From Giesbergeria anulus (GTDB lineage: Bacteria; Pseudomonadota; Gammaproteobacteria; Burkholderiales; Burkholderiaceae_C), in contig NZ_FOGD01000001.1 in assembly GCF_900111115.1 (NCBI RefSeq), forward strand, positions 237,790 through 301,789: a stretch of 64,000 nt of DNA, in the 5' to 3' direction. The notes under the pieces were generated by a model. It had not been told where the DNA came from. It made no database searches and saw only the letters and a program-made list of their open reading frames with translations. Numbering within the stretch: position 1 is the stretch's first letter; each line of letters begins with the position of its first letter. The translations under genes were made by a program, and so were the position numbers. Below, in pieces: positions 1 through 8,873 of the stretch.

Positions 1-1055
1 GTGGCCGTATGCTGTTGGTGGATACACAGATTGAAGGCAAGCTCCACACTAGCAGTGGCACCGAACACACCGTGCTGGCCGGGTTGGATGTACAGCGCAA
101 TCAAACCAGCCAATCGAGTTGGCGCAGCGTCACCGCAGCATTTGATGTGTACAACCCCGTGTACGGTAACTTCAGGCCGCCCACTGCATCGCAATTGATG
201 CGCCAGCCCAATGTGGAGCAACGCCAATGGGGCCTTTATGCCCAAGACCAGATCAAGTGGGAGCGCTGGACTGCTACTTTGGGTCTGCGCCACGATAGCG
301 CCCAGACCGATACCGAAGGCCGCCCCGCCGCTGCCATTGACGACAAAGCGTGGAGCAAGCGCGCAGGCGTCACCTATCAGATGGATGGTGGGTGGGCACC
401 CTACGTAGGCTACTCTGAATCCTTCCAGCCCTTGGGTGGTGTGGACGTATATGGCACCCCCTACAAACCCCAACGCGGCCAGCAGTGGGAAGCTGGTGTG
501 AAGTGGCAGCCACCCGGTCAGGGCATCAGCGCCTATGCAGCCTTGTACCAGTTGCGCGAGAAAAACCGCAAAACCACCGACCCCAGTAACCCGCTCAATA
601 GCCTGCAACTGGGAGAGGTGAAAGTAAATGGCTTTGAAGCCGAGATGCAAGCGAGCCTAGCCAGCCGCTGGGACATGACCCTAGCTTATGCACTCACTGA
701 CGCCAAGATCAGCCGCAGCAATGCAGGCGATCAGGGGCAATCTGTGGCCAGTGTGCCCAAACACACAGCATCGGCTTGGTTATCCCACCGGTTTGCCAGT
801 GAAGGGCGTGGCGGCTGGGTAGTGGGTGCAGGCTTGCGCTACACGGGGTCACAATGGAGCGGCACATCTGCGATCAGCACGCCTTCCGCTACTTTGGCCG
901 ACGCTATGGCGGCCTACGATGCGGGCGACTGGCGCGTGGCGTTCAATGTTATCAACCTGACAGATAAGGTACACATCACGCAATGCTTGGCGCGGGGAGA
1001 CTGCTTTTATGGACAGGCCCGAACTTATACCCTGACATCGACATATCGGTTCTGA
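1..1055 (+). CDS. TonB-dependent siderophore receptor, C-terminal part (5' end outside window)
   Basis: The reading frame is open from the first base of the window, so this is the 3' part (about 350 codons) of a larger outer-membrane receptor. What is visible is beta-barrel: alternating aromatic strands, the segment WRVAFNVINLTDK followed by a two-cysteine loop (CLARGDC), and a final aromatic strand ending in TYRF, which is the usual barrel end of TonB-dependent ferric-siderophore receptors of the FpvA/FhuA type. The plug domain and TonB box lie outside the window, so the ligand cannot be inferred. It converges on the iron-related operon 1077-5902, which supports a role in iron uptake. A full member of the family is about 700-800 residues, so roughly half is seen here. 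Confidence 0.85.
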   Translation, partial: GRMLLVDTQIEGKLHTSSGTEHTVLAGLDVQRNQTSQSSWRSVTAAFDVYNPVYGNFRPPTASQLMRQPNVEQRQWGLYAQDQIKWERWTATLGLRHDSAQTDTEGRPAAAIDDKAWSKRAGVTYQMDGGWAPYVGYSESFQPLGGVDVYGTPYKPQRGQQWEAGVKWQPPGQGISAYAALYQLREKNRKTTDPSNPLNSLQLGEVKVNGFEAEMQASLASRWDMTLAYALTDAKISRSNAGDQGQSVASVPKHTASAWLSHRFASEGRGGWVVGAGLRYTGSQWSGTSAISTPSATLADAMAAYDAGDWRVAFNVINLTDKVHITQCLARGDCFYGQARTYTLTSTYRF

Positions 1056-1076
1056 AAGCCATCTCTGCTTCATGGA

Positions 1077-2165
1077 TCAGATAGACTGCCAGTGGTTATC
1101 CCACTGGTGGTGGGTGGCAGACACATGTGCATCAGCCTGAAGAAGCATTGTGTCTTGCAAAATTCCTGATTGCCCAGCGGCCAGCCATTGAGCACCGCTC
1201 TGGGCCAGTGCTCCGGCTCCAGGATGAACAATGTTTTTTATCCAGCAACCATCAACGCTGTAGACCGCCACCACACCCGCTTTGGTGCAACTGACGGCAA
1301 ACCCTGCTCCGGCTAATGCAATGATGTCGCCGCCATAACCCATAACCGGTGGTTGGTTTCTGGCTGTGCGCAATGCCACACCATCCCATACCGCTAAAAC
1401 CGGTGCCGTGTGACGATTGTCCACACCCGGATGTTCTGCTTGGAGGGCAATGCCCAAGCGTTGCGAGGAGGGGTTCCAAGCCAGATGGCGAATGCTCAGC
1501 CATCGATCACTTAAGCGCCACTGACCAAGAATCTCACCATCCAGCGGTGAGAGCGCCACCAGTGAAGCATCTACAGGAAACTGCGTCTGCTTGGTTCTGC
1601 CTGACTCGGCCAAGGTACGAATGCCCCCGTTAGCAACCATCAAAGTACCGGCTCGATAGCGCCCGACCGTGACGGGCAGCGCAAGCAACTGATGGGGGTC
1701 TAGCCCTTGGGTGTCAAACTCATTGATCTTTTCCAATGTCTTGGCATTTCGTACCCCTAATAGTCCGCGCTGCGATTCTTGGTCTGTTTCTGTGCTCCAG
1801 AGACATTGCCCATCCTGTGATGCTAGGATATGACCGTTGAATCGACAGTCGTCTTCTATCCAGTGCCATTGGGTGGCATGGGTGGTGCTGTTCCAACGCA
1901 CAATCCAGTCTCCCGGTCGGCGGGCAACTGCAACTATGCTCCCCGAGGACTCGATCAACAAGCCGTGTGGACGTGTCGGGGTCTCCAGAGACTGCGTAAC
2001 CGACCATCCACGGGTATCAAACTCCAAAATACCGATACGGTATTCGGCCTGTGCTTGCCAAGCCGCCAGCAATCTAGCCGATGGTGTTGACTCTACGGCA
2101 CCCACCTTGGTTGCCAACCCCCAAGTTGCCAATATCTGAAGTGCCTGTCTGCGCGATAAGTCCAT
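1077..2165 (-). CDS. DUF1513 family exported protein (COG3490 type)
   Basis: Last gene of the leftward iron operon, 362 residues from the chosen ATG at 2165, which lies 5 bp after the stop of the preceding gene. This start begins MDLSRRQALQILATWG, a twin-arginine-like signal, which is why it is preferred over ATG codons further upstream (2186, 2210) that overlap the preceding gene. The body has repeated W/G-rich strands (for example RPHGLLIESSGSIVAVARRPG and LLALPVTVGRYRAGTLMVAN) suggesting a beta-propeller. Members of this family are commonly the fourth gene after imelysin, a di-haem oxidoreductase and a second imelysin-like protein, exactly as here. The biochemical function is unknown; a periplasmic role in iron acquisition is inferred from context only. 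Confidence 0.8.
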   Translation of the reverse strand: MDLSRRQALQILATWGLATKVGAVESTPSARLLAAWQAQAEYRIGILEFDTRGWSVTQSLETPTRPHGLLIESSGSIVAVARRPGDWIVRWNSTTHATQWHWIEDDCRFNGHILASQDGQCLWSTETDQESQRGLLGVRNAKTLEKINEFDTQGLDPHQLLALPVTVGRYRAGTLMVANGGIRTLAESGRTKQTQFPVDASLVALSPLDGEILGQWRLSDRWLSIRHLAWNPSSQRLGIALQAEHPGVDNRHTAPVLAVWDGVALRTARNQPPVMGYGGDIIALAGAGFAVSCTKAGVVAVYSVDGCWIKNIVHPGAGALAQSGAQWLAAGQSGILQDTMLLQADAHVSATHHQWDNHWQSI

Positions 2166-2169
2166 GCTT

Positions 2170-3243
2170 TCAATCGCCGTCGGCATCCGAGAACCCCAAG
2201 GGTATATCAAGCGCCTGTGCCACCTCGTTTTGATACCACAAGGTCACGACTTTCATTTTCTTGGCTATCGCCAAGCATTCGGTCGGGCTAGGCTGTGCTG
2301 TCAAATGCTCGACGGCCTTGCCTACCTCGCCCAACAGGGCGCTCCAGCGATTGGCGATTGCAAGATGTCCCTTTCCTCGCAGAAGGGCTTCTATTGGGAT
2401 CAGTTGATTGTCATGCCGGGGAGGGGCTATTTGTTCTGGTTTGAGCAAAGCTTGTGTACGAAGTGCGTGCCATTGCACTTGCCATTCAAGCACATTGGTG
2501 GCCATCTCATGGCGCGCAAATGAGGCTGTTGCAGCAGCACGGGTACGGGCTTTTTGCAGCGGTTGTTCTATGTGGAGCCAGCGCAGACGCTCCCAACCCC
2601 CCAGCCATTGGTTAATCCATTCGGCCATACTGGTTTGTGTGGTGTCTTCAGAGCTTGTCCAGTCGAAGCTGGCCCATCGGGCAAACTCCTCGCGCAAGAT
2701 CACCGCCTCGGCCTCGATGCCCTGCGCCAGCAAAACGATGTAGGAACATAGGTCTGGAGTTAGATTCTGGTAGCGCAAGAGAGCTTCGAGCGCAGGCAAG
2801 CCCTTGGCAGGCGAGCCGATGGACGCCAGCTCTGCCAACGTTTGGGGCTGGCGTGCCAACGCCTTATGCAATAAGGCTGGGCGAGTGGGCCAGAAATCGA
2901 TCTGGCGTTGAGATCGGCGCTTCAATATTGGCCCCAGTGCAGGGGTTGCCAGCGCTTGCCATGACATCAAAGTCTTGGCCCATTGCCAACGCAATAATTC
3001 CAGTGTCTTTGGGTTGGCACAATAGCCTGAGGCCACCTCTACCAATATATGGGCCTGTTCTGTAAAAGCTTGGGCCAAGCTGGGCAGATGGATGCGGTAA
3101 AGGCCTTGCAGCGCCTGTGCAGCACTGTAGTAAGGGAAGACAATGGGGGCTGTTGGCTGGGCAAACACTGCGCCCCAAGGTAGCCCTAGGCCGAGCAGCG
3201 AGACCTTCAGCGCTTGACGACGCACCACAGATGCCGGTTTCAT
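2170..3243 (-). CDS. Imelysin-like periplasmic protein (peptidase M75 family, COG3489 type)
   Basis: Protein of 357 residues with an N-terminal export signal (MKPASVVRRQALKVSLLGLG, then an AxA-like cleavage region). Imelysin-type segments are seen: a W...W helix followed by RRSQRQIDFWPTRPALL, and AKGLPALEALLRY, which matches the conserved GFPALEYLL-like segment of the family. The HxxE motif found in the first imelysin of this operon is not evident. Its start overlaps the stop of the di-haem protein gene (ATGA), implying coupled translation. Imelysin proteins are iron-regulated periplasmic or outer-membrane proteins; despite the M75 peptidase label, an iron-binding or uptake role is generally proposed. 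Family assignment is firm; function is inferred. Confidence 0.82.
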   Translation of the reverse strand: MKPASVVRRQALKVSLLGLGLPWGAVFAQPTAPIVFPYYSAAQALQGLYRIHLPSLAQAFTEQAHILVEVASGYCANPKTLELLRWQWAKTLMSWQALATPALGPILKRRSQRQIDFWPTRPALLHKALARQPQTLAELASIGSPAKGLPALEALLRYQNLTPDLCSYIVLLAQGIEAEAVILREEFARWASFDWTSSEDTTQTSMAEWINQWLGGWERLRWLHIEQPLQKARTRAAATASFARHEMATNVLEWQVQWHALRTQALLKPEQIAPPRHDNQLIPIEALLRGKGHLAIANRWSALLGEVGKAVEHLTAQPSPTECLAIAKKMKVVTLWYQNEVAQALDIPLGFSDADGD

Positions 3244-4721
3244 AGAGACTCCACAAATTTCACGAGGGCATCACGCTCTGGTTTGTTCATTTTTAGCACC
3301 TGTTGCTTGCTGTGCTCGGCCTCTCCACCATGCCAAAGCAGGGCCTCCAGTACATTGCGGGCACGTCCATCGTGCATCAGGCGTTGATGGCCGTTGACAT
3401 CTTTGAATAGGCCAATTCCCCACAGTGGTGGGGTCTTCCACTGGCGTCCGTTGGCCAGAAAGTCAGGGCGTCCATCTGCCAATAGTGGCCCCATGTCGTG
3501 CAATAACAAATCTGTGTAGGGCCAGATGGTTTGCCCCTTCAGGTGGGGGCTAGTCAACAAGGGGAATGGCCCTTCTTTGGTCACATATTGGGGGCGATGG
3601 CATTGCGCACACTGGGCTTTTTGGAACAGCACTTGCCCACGCAAAACTTGAACATCCGTAGGCTGGCGTCGAGCGGCTGGGGCTAGTGTGGCTTGGTAAA
3701 ACACGGTGTGGGCCAGGGTCTCATCGTCAATCTCTGGTTGGCTCGCAGTGGCGCTTTGGGCGGGTGTCAGCCCATCCCGGCCACTTCTCTTGCCACCGCC
3801 GTGAGGGGCGGACAGGCAATCTGTCTGAGCTGCCATGCAGGCTTCATTAGGGAACAAGGTGGAAGTGATGCCAATGTCTCCCAGAAACGCACCTGCTGTC
3901 TGGTGTGCCAGACTGGCTACATTGGCCTTCCAGCCAAACCGACCAATGCGCTCTGCACGGGCGTAGGCATCCCACACCCGATTGGGCTGGCCTTTGATAG
4001 GCCCAGACGTGTGGCTCTGGGTTTTGGCGTTTTCCAGAATGTCAGCCTCGTCAATGGCCTCTAGCAAACCAACACCTGCCAAGTGTGGAGCAATGCGCGG
4101 ACTCATCAGCGTATTTGGTGATAACGGGCCATAACCCAAATCGCTCAATTCATACCGAGGTTGCAGCAAGGCATAGGGCGTGCCATCGGCAAACCGGCCT
4201 CGGAGGGCCGTGGAGTAGATACGTACCGTGCCCTCGGGCTTCACACCTTGAATAGCTGCATTGTTGAATTGATCTCCATATACAGGCTCTGGCACTACCC
4301 CAGAGCCTGCCATAGGCTTGCCAGCAACAGATAACCTGATTAGCAATGCCACGGTAGAGTCAGGCTCTGGCCCCAAGGTTTTTTGATAGGCTGGTGGTGC
4401 CCCTCGTCCATCCATCACATGGCAGCCTGCACAAGAGCGAGCAATAAAATGCGGCCCCAATCCATCGCGGGCTGTGGTGGAGGCCGGTGCTTCCACCCAG
4501 TTGCGCTTGAAGAAAGAATTGCCAATTGCAAACCGGGTGCGTTCAGCATCGTCTAGATTTGCCAACGGAAACGAAAATGCATTGCGTCCGGTGGCATAGA
4601 CCGTGGTTTCTCCGCCGGTTTTCTCGCCCAGCGGGTCTGCGTTTTCGCTGGCCGATGGCCACACCGCATAGCCTAAGCATCCTAGCCCTACGAGGGTTGA
4701 AGCCATAGTTTTCGCAAGCAT
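3240..4721 (-). CDS. Di-haem oxidoreductase family protein (DUF1111, COG3488)
   Basis: Protein of 493 residues with an N-terminal hydrophobic export segment and two c-type haem sites: CAGCH at residues 97-101 and CAQCH at 371-375. The family (often called putative thiol oxidoreductase or DHOR) resembles di-haem peroxidases such as MauG/CcpA in its haem arrangement. It acts in the periplasm; in this conserved operon type it lies between the two imelysins, which suggests redox handling of iron or of an iron ligand. The start at 4721 is preceded by AGGAG about 10 bases upstream. The gene lies 20 bp after the upstream imelysin gene and overlaps the next gene by 4 bp, so the four genes are one transcription unit. 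Confidence 0.9.
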   Translation of the reverse strand: MLAKTMASTLVGLGCLGYAVWPSASENADPLGEKTGGETTVYATGRNAFSFPLANLDDAERTRFAIGNSFFKRNWVEAPASTTARDGLGPHFIARSCAGCHVMDGRGAPPAYQKTLGPEPDSTVALLIRLSVAGKPMAGSGVVPEPVYGDQFNNAAIQGVKPEGTVRIYSTALRGRFADGTPYALLQPRYELSDLGYGPLSPNTLMSPRIAPHLAGVGLLEAIDEADILENAKTQSHTSGPIKGQPNRVWDAYARAERIGRFGWKANVASLAHQTAGAFLGDIGITSTLFPNEACMAAQTDCLSAPHGGGKRSGRDGLTPAQSATASQPEIDDETLAHTVFYQATLAPAARRQPTDVQVLRGQVLFQKAQCAQCHRPQYVTKEGPFPLLTSPHLKGQTIWPYTDLLLHDMGPLLADGRPDFLANGRQWKTPPLWGIGLFKDVNGHQRLMHDGRARNVLEALLWHGGEAEHSKQQVLKMNKPERDALVKFVESL

Positions 4722-4741
4722 CGTTTTTCAACTCCTAGCGT

Positions 4742-5902
4742 TTATGGCTGAACCAGCGTCAGCTTGGAAATACCCACGGCATTGGCTGTGGTGACGAGCA
4801 ACTTGGATTGCTCTACCAAGCTGTTGATGGTGGCTTGCACCCGTTGGCGGCCCGCTGCATTGTCATCGCCGATGATTTCTCGATCAAAAGGGGCTTGAAT
4901 GGCTTGCGCTGCCTTCACAGATTGATCAATTTGTTGCTGGGTCTTGTCTGCCAGTGCAGGGTTTTTGGCAGCTACCAATGCGTGCAGGCCGGGGCCTTGC
5001 AGATGTGTGCCATCACGACGTTGGTACTGACCCTGCCAGACATTACGGATACCAATCGCATTGGTGACAATATCGCGGTGGGTATTGTCAGAGAAGCAAG
5101 AATGCTCGTCTTCTTGGTCTTGCGAGTTCAATGCCACTTCCATGCGCTCTCCGGCCAGCTCGCCACGCGAGAGCGAGCCTAAACCGACAATGATTTTTCG
5201 CACCGACTCCTTGCCACCTTTCTCAAATTGGGCACGGTAGTTTTGTTGATTTGGTTGCCAAGACTTGACCAAAAAAGACAAGTCATCCACCAGCAACTGC
5301 GTAGCTACGGTCAGAAATTGGCGGCGGCGGTCGGCATGGGCTTTTTTTCCATCGACAAAGTCTTCGAAGGAGCGCTCCCCAGGGCCAGTATCGCTGCGGT
5401 CTTGGCCCCATAGCAAAAATTCGATGGCATGCCATCCGGCACTGATGTTTTCCTCACCCCCGCGCTCATTGAATTTGCGCAGATTGGCTTTGCTGATCTT
5501 GAACTTTGGGTTGTTGACCAGCCCGCTGCTGGCCTTGCCCTCCACATAGTCCACATACGCTTCGTCTAGTGGCCAAGCATTGATCCGTCCTTCGGGGCCA
5601 CGATCATTATCAATGGGGCCTGCATAAAAGCGAAATGCCTCCGTCTGACCATAGAACTCGCGTGCTGCAAGCCATGCCTTGCGCGCTTTGTCCAGATGCT
5701 CTGCCGACGGTGTGGCTACCAGCGCCGTGATGTTCGCTTGCAGGTCTTTAGCTGCCGCCAAGGTGTCACTGTAGTTGGCATGGACAAGCGTTGCATAGTG
5801 TTTTGCCACATCGGCGTGGCTCACTACATCAGCAGACGCTGCAACGGGCATGGCAATGGCAAATGTCAGGATGGCAGAAGAAATGGCAGATTGAACGCGC
5901 AT
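4742..5902 (-). CDS. Imelysin family protein, iron-regulated (IrpA/COG3487 type)
   Basis: First gene of the leftward iron operon, 386 residues from the ATG at 5902, chosen because it begins a good signal peptide (MRVQSAISSAILTFAIAM, then AASA) and has GGAG upstream; a longer reading frame to 5986 would run through the regulatory region. The imelysin signature GWHAIEFLLWG is at 156-166 with H158 and E161 (the HxxE motif), and the second half repeats the helical-bundle pattern. Members are exported and iron-repressed; a direct role in iron acquisition is likely, while peptidase activity is doubtful. A Fur-box-like site at 5956-5974 sits about 55 bp upstream, consistent with iron control of the whole operon. 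Confidence 0.9.
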   Translation of the reverse strand: MRVQSAISSAILTFAIAMPVAASADVVSHADVAKHYATLVHANYSDTLAAAKDLQANITALVATPSAEHLDKARKAWLAAREFYGQTEAFRFYAGPIDNDRGPEGRINAWPLDEAYVDYVEGKASSGLVNNPKFKISKANLRKFNERGGEENISAGWHAIEFLLWGQDRSDTGPGERSFEDFVDGKKAHADRRRQFLTVATQLLVDDLSFLVKSWQPNQQNYRAQFEKGGKESVRKIIVGLGSLSRGELAGERMEVALNSQDQEDEHSCFSDNTHRDIVTNAIGIRNVWQGQYQRRDGTHLQGPGLHALVAAKNPALADKTQQQIDQSVKAAQAIQAPFDREIIGDDNAAGRQRVQATINSLVEQSKLLVTTANAVGISKLTLVQP

Positions 5903-5955
5903 GGGCAGGTGCTCCAAGTGGATGGTTGGCCGGTTTTTTTCGGTGCGGCTTGCAT

Positions 5956-5974
5956 GTAAATGCAAATCATTATC
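5956..5974. promoter_or_regulatory. fur box: Putative Fur box 1
   Basis: The 19 bases match the classical Fur-box consensus at 15 of 19 positions by eye, with the right half (ATCATTATC) perfect. It lies in the divergent region between the imelysin operon and the TonB receptor, closer to the imelysin start. Both flanking operons encode iron-uptake functions, which makes Fur repression under iron repletion the natural reading. Confidence 0.75.
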
Positions 5975-6023
5975 GATACTATACAATGACGCCGCTTGTT
6001 GATGAGCTTTCTCGTCAATTATT

Positions 6024-6042
6024 GCGAATGATTATTATTTAC
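6024..6042. promoter_or_regulatory. fur box: Putative Fur box 2
   Basis: A second site, GCGAATGATTATTATTTAC, matches the palindromic Fur consensus at about 14 of 19 positions, with ATGATTAT intact in the centre. It overlaps TACAAT at 6040-6045, which could be the -10 element of the TonB receptor operon (no convincing -35 was found). Two sites, one near each divergent start, suggest independent iron control of both operons. Confidence 0.65.
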
Positions 6043-6121
6043 AATCACATCCAAAACATGCGGATGCTCCCCCCCCACAAGCCAGCCTGTGCCAGCCAGT
6101 GTGAATCTGAAAGGAAAAAAC

Positions 6122-8281
6122 ATGATGCTGCGAATGACGCCCATAGCGCTGGCTTTGAGTACCACGGTGCTGCCACTGTGGGCAGGGGCCGAAATCACTT
6201 CTATTGAAGAATCTCGCAGTGAGTTGACTTTGCCGACCGTCAAGGTCATGGCTAACACAGAGTCACCATTGGATGTACCTCTTCGGCATGCCGGCGGCCA
6301 AGTGGCCAAAGGTGCCCGCCTTGGTGCGCTTGGCAACCAGTCGGTGATGGAGACACCATTCAGCGTGACCAGCTATACCGCTGAGTTGATCCAAGATCAG
6401 CAGGCCCGGACACTGGCCGATGTACTGGTCAACGACCCTTCGGTGCGCTTTACCACCTCTAACGGGCATGCCTACGAAAATTTCCGTGTACGGGGCTTTG
6501 ATGTCCATTCCTCAGATCTGGCGATTGATGGGATGTTTGGGTTGGCACCTCTAGGACATACGCCAATCGAATTTGTGGAACGGGCTGAAGTGCTCAAGGG
6601 GCCGAGTGCGGTGTTTGGTGGCATGGCCCCCAGTGGTGGGGTGGGCGGCGTGATCAACTTGGTGCCCAAGCGGGCAGGCAAGGAGCCATTGACGCAAGTA
6701 TCGGTTGGGTATCAGTCAGAGTCGCAATTGGGTGCCAGCCTCGATATTGGTCGCCGCTTTGGTGAGCATCAGGAGTGGGGCTTGCGCGTGAATGGTGCCT
6801 ACAGTGATGGGGATACCGAATTAAATGGACAGTCTAAAAAGCGCCAATTCATCTCTACTGCACTGGACTATCGCACCAGCGCCTTGACGGCCTCGTTGGA
6901 TGCTTACCACAGCAAGGAATCCTTCAACGGTGGCACACCAGCGATGTTTTGGTTTGCCAGCGCCAGCATTCCCAAAGCCCCTGACCCGCGTATCAATCAA
7001 TTTAGCACCGCGTATGGTGAGTTGCAGAGCAATGCGGCAATAGCGCGGGCCGAATACGCGTTCAATCAGCATTGGTCGGCCTTCGCTGGTGTGGGTGTCT
7101 TAAACCATGAGTATTCTGGCTTTCTCAGTGGTACACATGCGCGCCAAATCCAGGCCAACGGTAACTACTCAGCGTTCACAGTGGGTCAGCGGGGCTATAC
7201 CGACAGTGTGGCCGCCGAGGCAGGTTTGCGGGCGCGCTTTAACACCGGCAGCGTGGCCCACGAACTGGTACTGCATGCATCCAATTTGGAGCAGGAGAAT
7301 GGTTCGGCCTCCAATACCAAGCCGTTCTCTTCGAACATTTACAGCCCGGTGGCCCCAGTAATGGCTGTGCTGCCCATTCTGGCACCGCAAACCAGCCGAT
7401 CAACACTGTCTAGCCTCGCCTTGATGGACACACTATCGTTCATGGACGACAACGTGCGCCTGACATGGGGGTTGCGCCAACAAAGTATCGAAACCAGCAA
7501 TTACAACAGCACTGGGGCTGTGACAGCGGTATACGACAAGAGCGTGGTTACGCCTGCCGCTGCGGTGGTTATCAAACCTTGGGGGGCTGCGCTTTCTTTG
7601 TACGCCAACTATGTGCAGGGTTTGAGCAAGGGGGACAGCGTCACTGATGTTAAGGCCACTAACTACCAGCAGGTGTTTGCGCCCTACAAAACAGAGCAGA
7701 AGGAGCTGGGCGTCAAGTGGGAGGTTGGCACTTTTACCAACACAGCCAGTCTGTTTGAGATCAGTAAGCCGACCTTGGTTCTCATAGGCAGCAATACCAA
7801 CCCCACCTATAGCGATGAGGGCGAAAAGCGCATCCGTGGCCTAGAGTGGAATACCTTTGGCGAAGTGACACGCCATGTTCGTTTGCTTGGTGGTGCTACC
7901 TATACCCAAGGTGTACAGACAAAGACCGCCTATAACCAAAATAATGGCAAGGTGGCTATTGGAGCGCCACGTTGGCAGGGCAACATCGGTGCAGAGTGGG
8001 ATGCCCCTGGGACATCTGGCCTGACGCTCAGTGGCCGCGTCATTGCCACCAGCAGCCAGTATTTGGATTCAGCTAATACCCAGCCTATTGCCGGTTGGGG
8101 GCAGTTGGACATTGGTGCGCGCTACACCACCCGTTTAGACGGTCATAAGCTGGTGTGGCGTCTGAGTGTGACTAACTTGTTGAATCGACACTACTACGCG
8201 GGCAGTTTCAGCGACAGCACACCCATTGCCACGCTAGGCCCGGCACGTACAGCCATGCTTTCTGCCACCGTAGACTTCTGA
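6122..8281 (+). CDS. TonB-dependent siderophore receptor
   Basis: Outer-membrane receptor of 719 residues for an iron-siderophore complex. The start at 6122 is chosen because of AAGGA just upstream and because it begins a signal peptide (MMLRMTPIALALSTTVLPLW). A likely TonB box is in TLPTVKVMA shortly after cleavage. The plug domain follows (FRVRGFD, then AEVLKGPSAVFGGMAPSGGVGGVINLVPKR, given here in parts: VLKGPSAVFGG and GGVGGVINLVPK), and the protein ends in a barrel with the terminal aromatic strand ATVDF. The ligand is unknown. It heads an operon with two small membrane proteins and a PepSY protein, a common arrangement for ferrisiderophore uptake with periplasmic or inner-membrane iron reduction. 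Confidence 0.93.
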   Translation: MMLRMTPIALALSTTVLPLWAGAEITSIEESRSELTLPTVKVMANTESPLDVPLRHAGGQVAKGARLGALGNQSVMETPFSVTSYTAELIQDQQARTLADVLVNDPSVRFTTSNGHAYENFRVRGFDVHSSDLAIDGMFGLAPLGHTPIEFVERAEVLKGPSAVFGGMAPSGGVGGVINLVPKRAGKEPLTQVSVGYQSESQLGASLDIGRRFGEHQEWGLRVNGAYSDGDTELNGQSKKRQFISTALDYRTSALTASLDAYHSKESFNGGTPAMFWFASASIPKAPDPRINQFSTAYGELQSNAAIARAEYAFNQHWSAFAGVGVLNHEYSGFLSGTHARQIQANGNYSAFTVGQRGYTDSVAAEAGLRARFNTGSVAHELVLHASNLEQENGSASNTKPFSSNIYSPVAPVMAVLPILAPQTSRSTLSSLALMDTLSFMDDNVRLTWGLRQQSIETSNYNSTGAVTAVYDKSVVTPAAAVVIKPWGAALSLYANYVQGLSKGDSVTDVKATNYQQVFAPYKTEQKELGVKWEVGTFTNTASLFEISKPTLVLIGSNTNPTYSDEGEKRIRGLEWNTFGEVTRHVRLLGGATYTQGVQTKTAYNQNNGKVAIGAPRWQGNIGAEWDAPGTSGLTLSGRVIATSSQYLDSANTQPIAGWGQLDIGARYTTRLDGHKLVWRLSVTNLLNRHYYAGSFSDSTPIATLGPARTAMLSATVDF

Positions 8282-8288
8282 CACGCGC

Positions 8289-8558
8289 ATGAATATGTTT
8301 GTCTTGTGCGGTCTGCTCGCCTTGCTGGCAGGCAGCGTCTGCATTTATCTCGCATCGGCCCACCAACGCTGGCTTAACAAAGCCTTGCCAACAGGGCCAG
8401 CTTGCATATCGGGTGGTGTACTGCTGTTACTGGGTTGGCTAGCCTTGGGCCAAAGTATGCAGACGGTGGCTGCGAGTTTCGTTTTTGTCACTGCACTGAT
8501 GCTGTTGTGGGTCGTTTTTCCTTATGTGGGCGCATTGGTCGTCCTCTGGCAGAGGTAG
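8289..8558 (+). CDS. Small membrane protein, DUF3325-like
   Basis: Protein of 89 residues that is almost entirely hydrophobic, with three predicted membrane segments (FVLCGLLALLAGSVCIYLA, an internal GGVLLLLGWLALG segment, and a C-terminal VTALMLLWVVFPYVGALVVL segment). Position and topology match the DUF3325 proteins that often sit between a ferrisiderophore receptor and a PepSY-type inner-membrane protein. It begins 7 bp after the receptor stop. Function is unknown; it is presumably a partner of the PepSY protein in the inner membrane. Family assignment rests mainly on context and topology. Confidence 0.7.
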   Translation: MNMFVLCGLLALLAGSVCIYLASAHQRWLNKALPTGPACISGGVLLLLGWLALGQSMQTVAASFVFVTALMLLWVVFPYVGALVVLWQR

Positions 8559-8562
8559 TGAC

Positions 8563-8856
8563 ATGGCAACTGGCAAAAAACCCCCACTAATTCAGCGTGA
8601 CTGGGCCTCCAAGACGCTGGCTGGAGTCTTGCTGGGATTTACCTTGGCTATCGCGTGTAGTGGCCTATTTTCTCATCTCAATGCAGATATGGCGCTTGCG
8701 GTAAGGGCACAACTGGCAATGTGGATGGTGGCCCCAATTTGGCTTGGCACATTAAGTGTCTGCTATTTTTTCCGTAGTGGTTGGCTAGCTTGGCTTTGGC
8801 TTGGTGGGGTCAACCTGCTAGCTCTTGCTGCACTGACCATGTTGCGCCTGTTCTGA
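8563..8856 (+). CDS. Small membrane protein, DUF3649-like
   Basis: Protein of 97 residues starting at 8563, with GAGGT just before the ATG; the reading frame extends upstream but that part overlaps the preceding gene. Three hydrophobic segments are seen (TLAGVLLGFTLAIACSGLF, MWMVAPIWLGTLSVCYFF and WLAWLWLGGVNLLALAALTM). Its place directly before a PepSY protein in an iron operon fits DUF3649. The last base of its stop codon is shared with an alternative ATG (8856) of the next gene. Function is unknown; a helper role in iron reduction or transport at the inner membrane is inferred. Confidence 0.7.
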   Translation: MATGKKPPLIQRDWASKTLAGVLLGFTLAIACSGLFSHLNADMALAVRAQLAMWMVAPIWLGTLSVCYFFRSGWLAWLWLGGVNLLALAALTMLRLF

Positions 8857-8873
8857 TGGCAAAGGTACTAATC

